From positions 3,658,001 through 3,722,000 of the forward strand of contig NZ_CP092427.2 of assembly GCF_022374875.2 (NCBI RefSeq): a DNA stretch of 64,000 bases, written 5' to 3'. Of the stretch, positions 63,776 to 64,000 are shown one piece after another (the first letter of the stretch is position 1; the number at the start of each line of letters is the position of its first letter). The position numbers were made by a program, and so were the translations under genes. Origin of the DNA: Mycolicibacterium rufum. GTDB taxonomy: Bacteria > Actinomycetota > Actinomycetes > Mycobacteriales > Mycobacteriaceae. The notes beneath the pieces are model-generated. The model was not told the origin of the DNA and searched no databases. It worked only from the letters and a program-made list of their open reading frames with translations.

Positions 63776-64000
63776 CCGGTGCGCTCGGCCGCCTCGCGCA
63801 GCAGGCGCTCGACGATCTCTAGGTGCGTCGGCAGCACCCGAGCCCACATCGCCCGGGCCACCGGGTGGGCCAGCCGTGCGAAGGTGGCGAATTCGACGCC
63901 GCCCCCGGTCACCCGCGTCACGAGCTGTCCGGTCAGCCCGAGCAGCGAATCACCGTGGAGCAGAACGTAGTCGGCGTCGCGGTGGGCGATGGGCCAACCC
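63772..64000 (-). CDS. C-terminal fragment of a DUF2867/SRPBCC-like protein, cut by window edge
   Basis: 76 codons are visible, ending at TAG 63774-63772. They read DADYVLLHGDSLLGLTGQLV, then FATFARLAHPVARAMWARV and LPTHLEIVERLLREAAERTG. The pattern of a strand, then a long amphipathic helix with VxPTHLEIVxxLL, resembles the ends of DUF2867/SRPBCC-type ligand-binding proteins in mycobacteria. The start lies beyond the window. Assignment to a family is tentative. Confidence 0.6.
   Translation of the reverse strand, partial: GWPIAHRDADYVLLHGDSLLGLTGQLVTRVTGGGVEFATFARLAHPVARAMWARVLPTHLEIVERLLREAAERTG

Overview
The window is high-GC actinobacterial DNA from a mycobacterium, most likely a fast-growing Mycolicibacterium-type species. 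The right half keeps gene order I know from Mycobacterium tuberculosis: mutY, canB, an Rv3587c-like gene, disA, radA, lpqE, carD, ispF, cysS, rlmB, arsB2, an MBL hydrolase, an Rv3575c-like LacI regulator, kstR, fadE34, an Rv3572-like gene, kshB and hsaADCB. Family assignments come from reading the translated sequence; no database search was run.

Positions 1-29400 hold a large surface-polysaccharide (exopolysaccharide or capsule) locus of Wzx/Wzy type. It encodes two tandem secreted heparin-lyase-I-like polysaccharide lyases (the first cut by the window edge), a GT-C membrane glycosyltransferase, a Wzz-like protein, a Wzy/O-antigen-ligase-like protein, a Wzx-like flippase, a WbaP/WcaJ-type initiating phosphoglycosyltransferase, four GT4 and one GT2 glycosyltransferases, an AlgD-like nucleotide-sugar dehydrogenase, an AsnB-like amidotransferase, and a sugar-modification set (nucleotidyltransferase, two TylC3-type methyltransferase-like proteins, PIG-L deacetylase, SDRs, RmlC-like epimerase). 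Genes lie in tightly overlapped operons. Two LuxR-type regulators, each lacking the receiver phospho-acceptor Asp, sit divergently at the heads of two of these operons. The Wzz-like protein has a cytoplasmic domain in which the Walker motifs are lost. Together the lyases, AlgD-like enzyme and amidotransferase suggest a uronic-acid-containing, possibly amidated polymer. This locus is the best candidate for an undescribed system.

Positions 29558-37090 encode one 2,510-residue secreted mosaic protein with two PQQ-type sugar dehydrogenase-like propellers, three copies of a ~200-residue beta module, four Ig-like repeats, a PKD domain and a Calx-beta domain. Two repeats are almost identical in DNA sequence.

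Positions 37091-46309 are conserved housekeeping genes for DNA repair, c-di-AMP, CarD, isoprenoid and translation functions. ispD, which lies between carD and ispF in M. tuberculosis, is absent here. Positions 46306-54665 carry transport and regulation genes: arsB2-like transporter, MBL hydrolase, MFS/ArsR divergent pair, pxpA, a Zn ABC transporter with a Zur-like box, and a LacI regulator. Positions 54662-64000 hold otsB, kstR and the cholesterol-catabolism genes fadE34, kshB and hsaADCB, with recognisable KstR operators, ending in a truncated gene on the minus strand.
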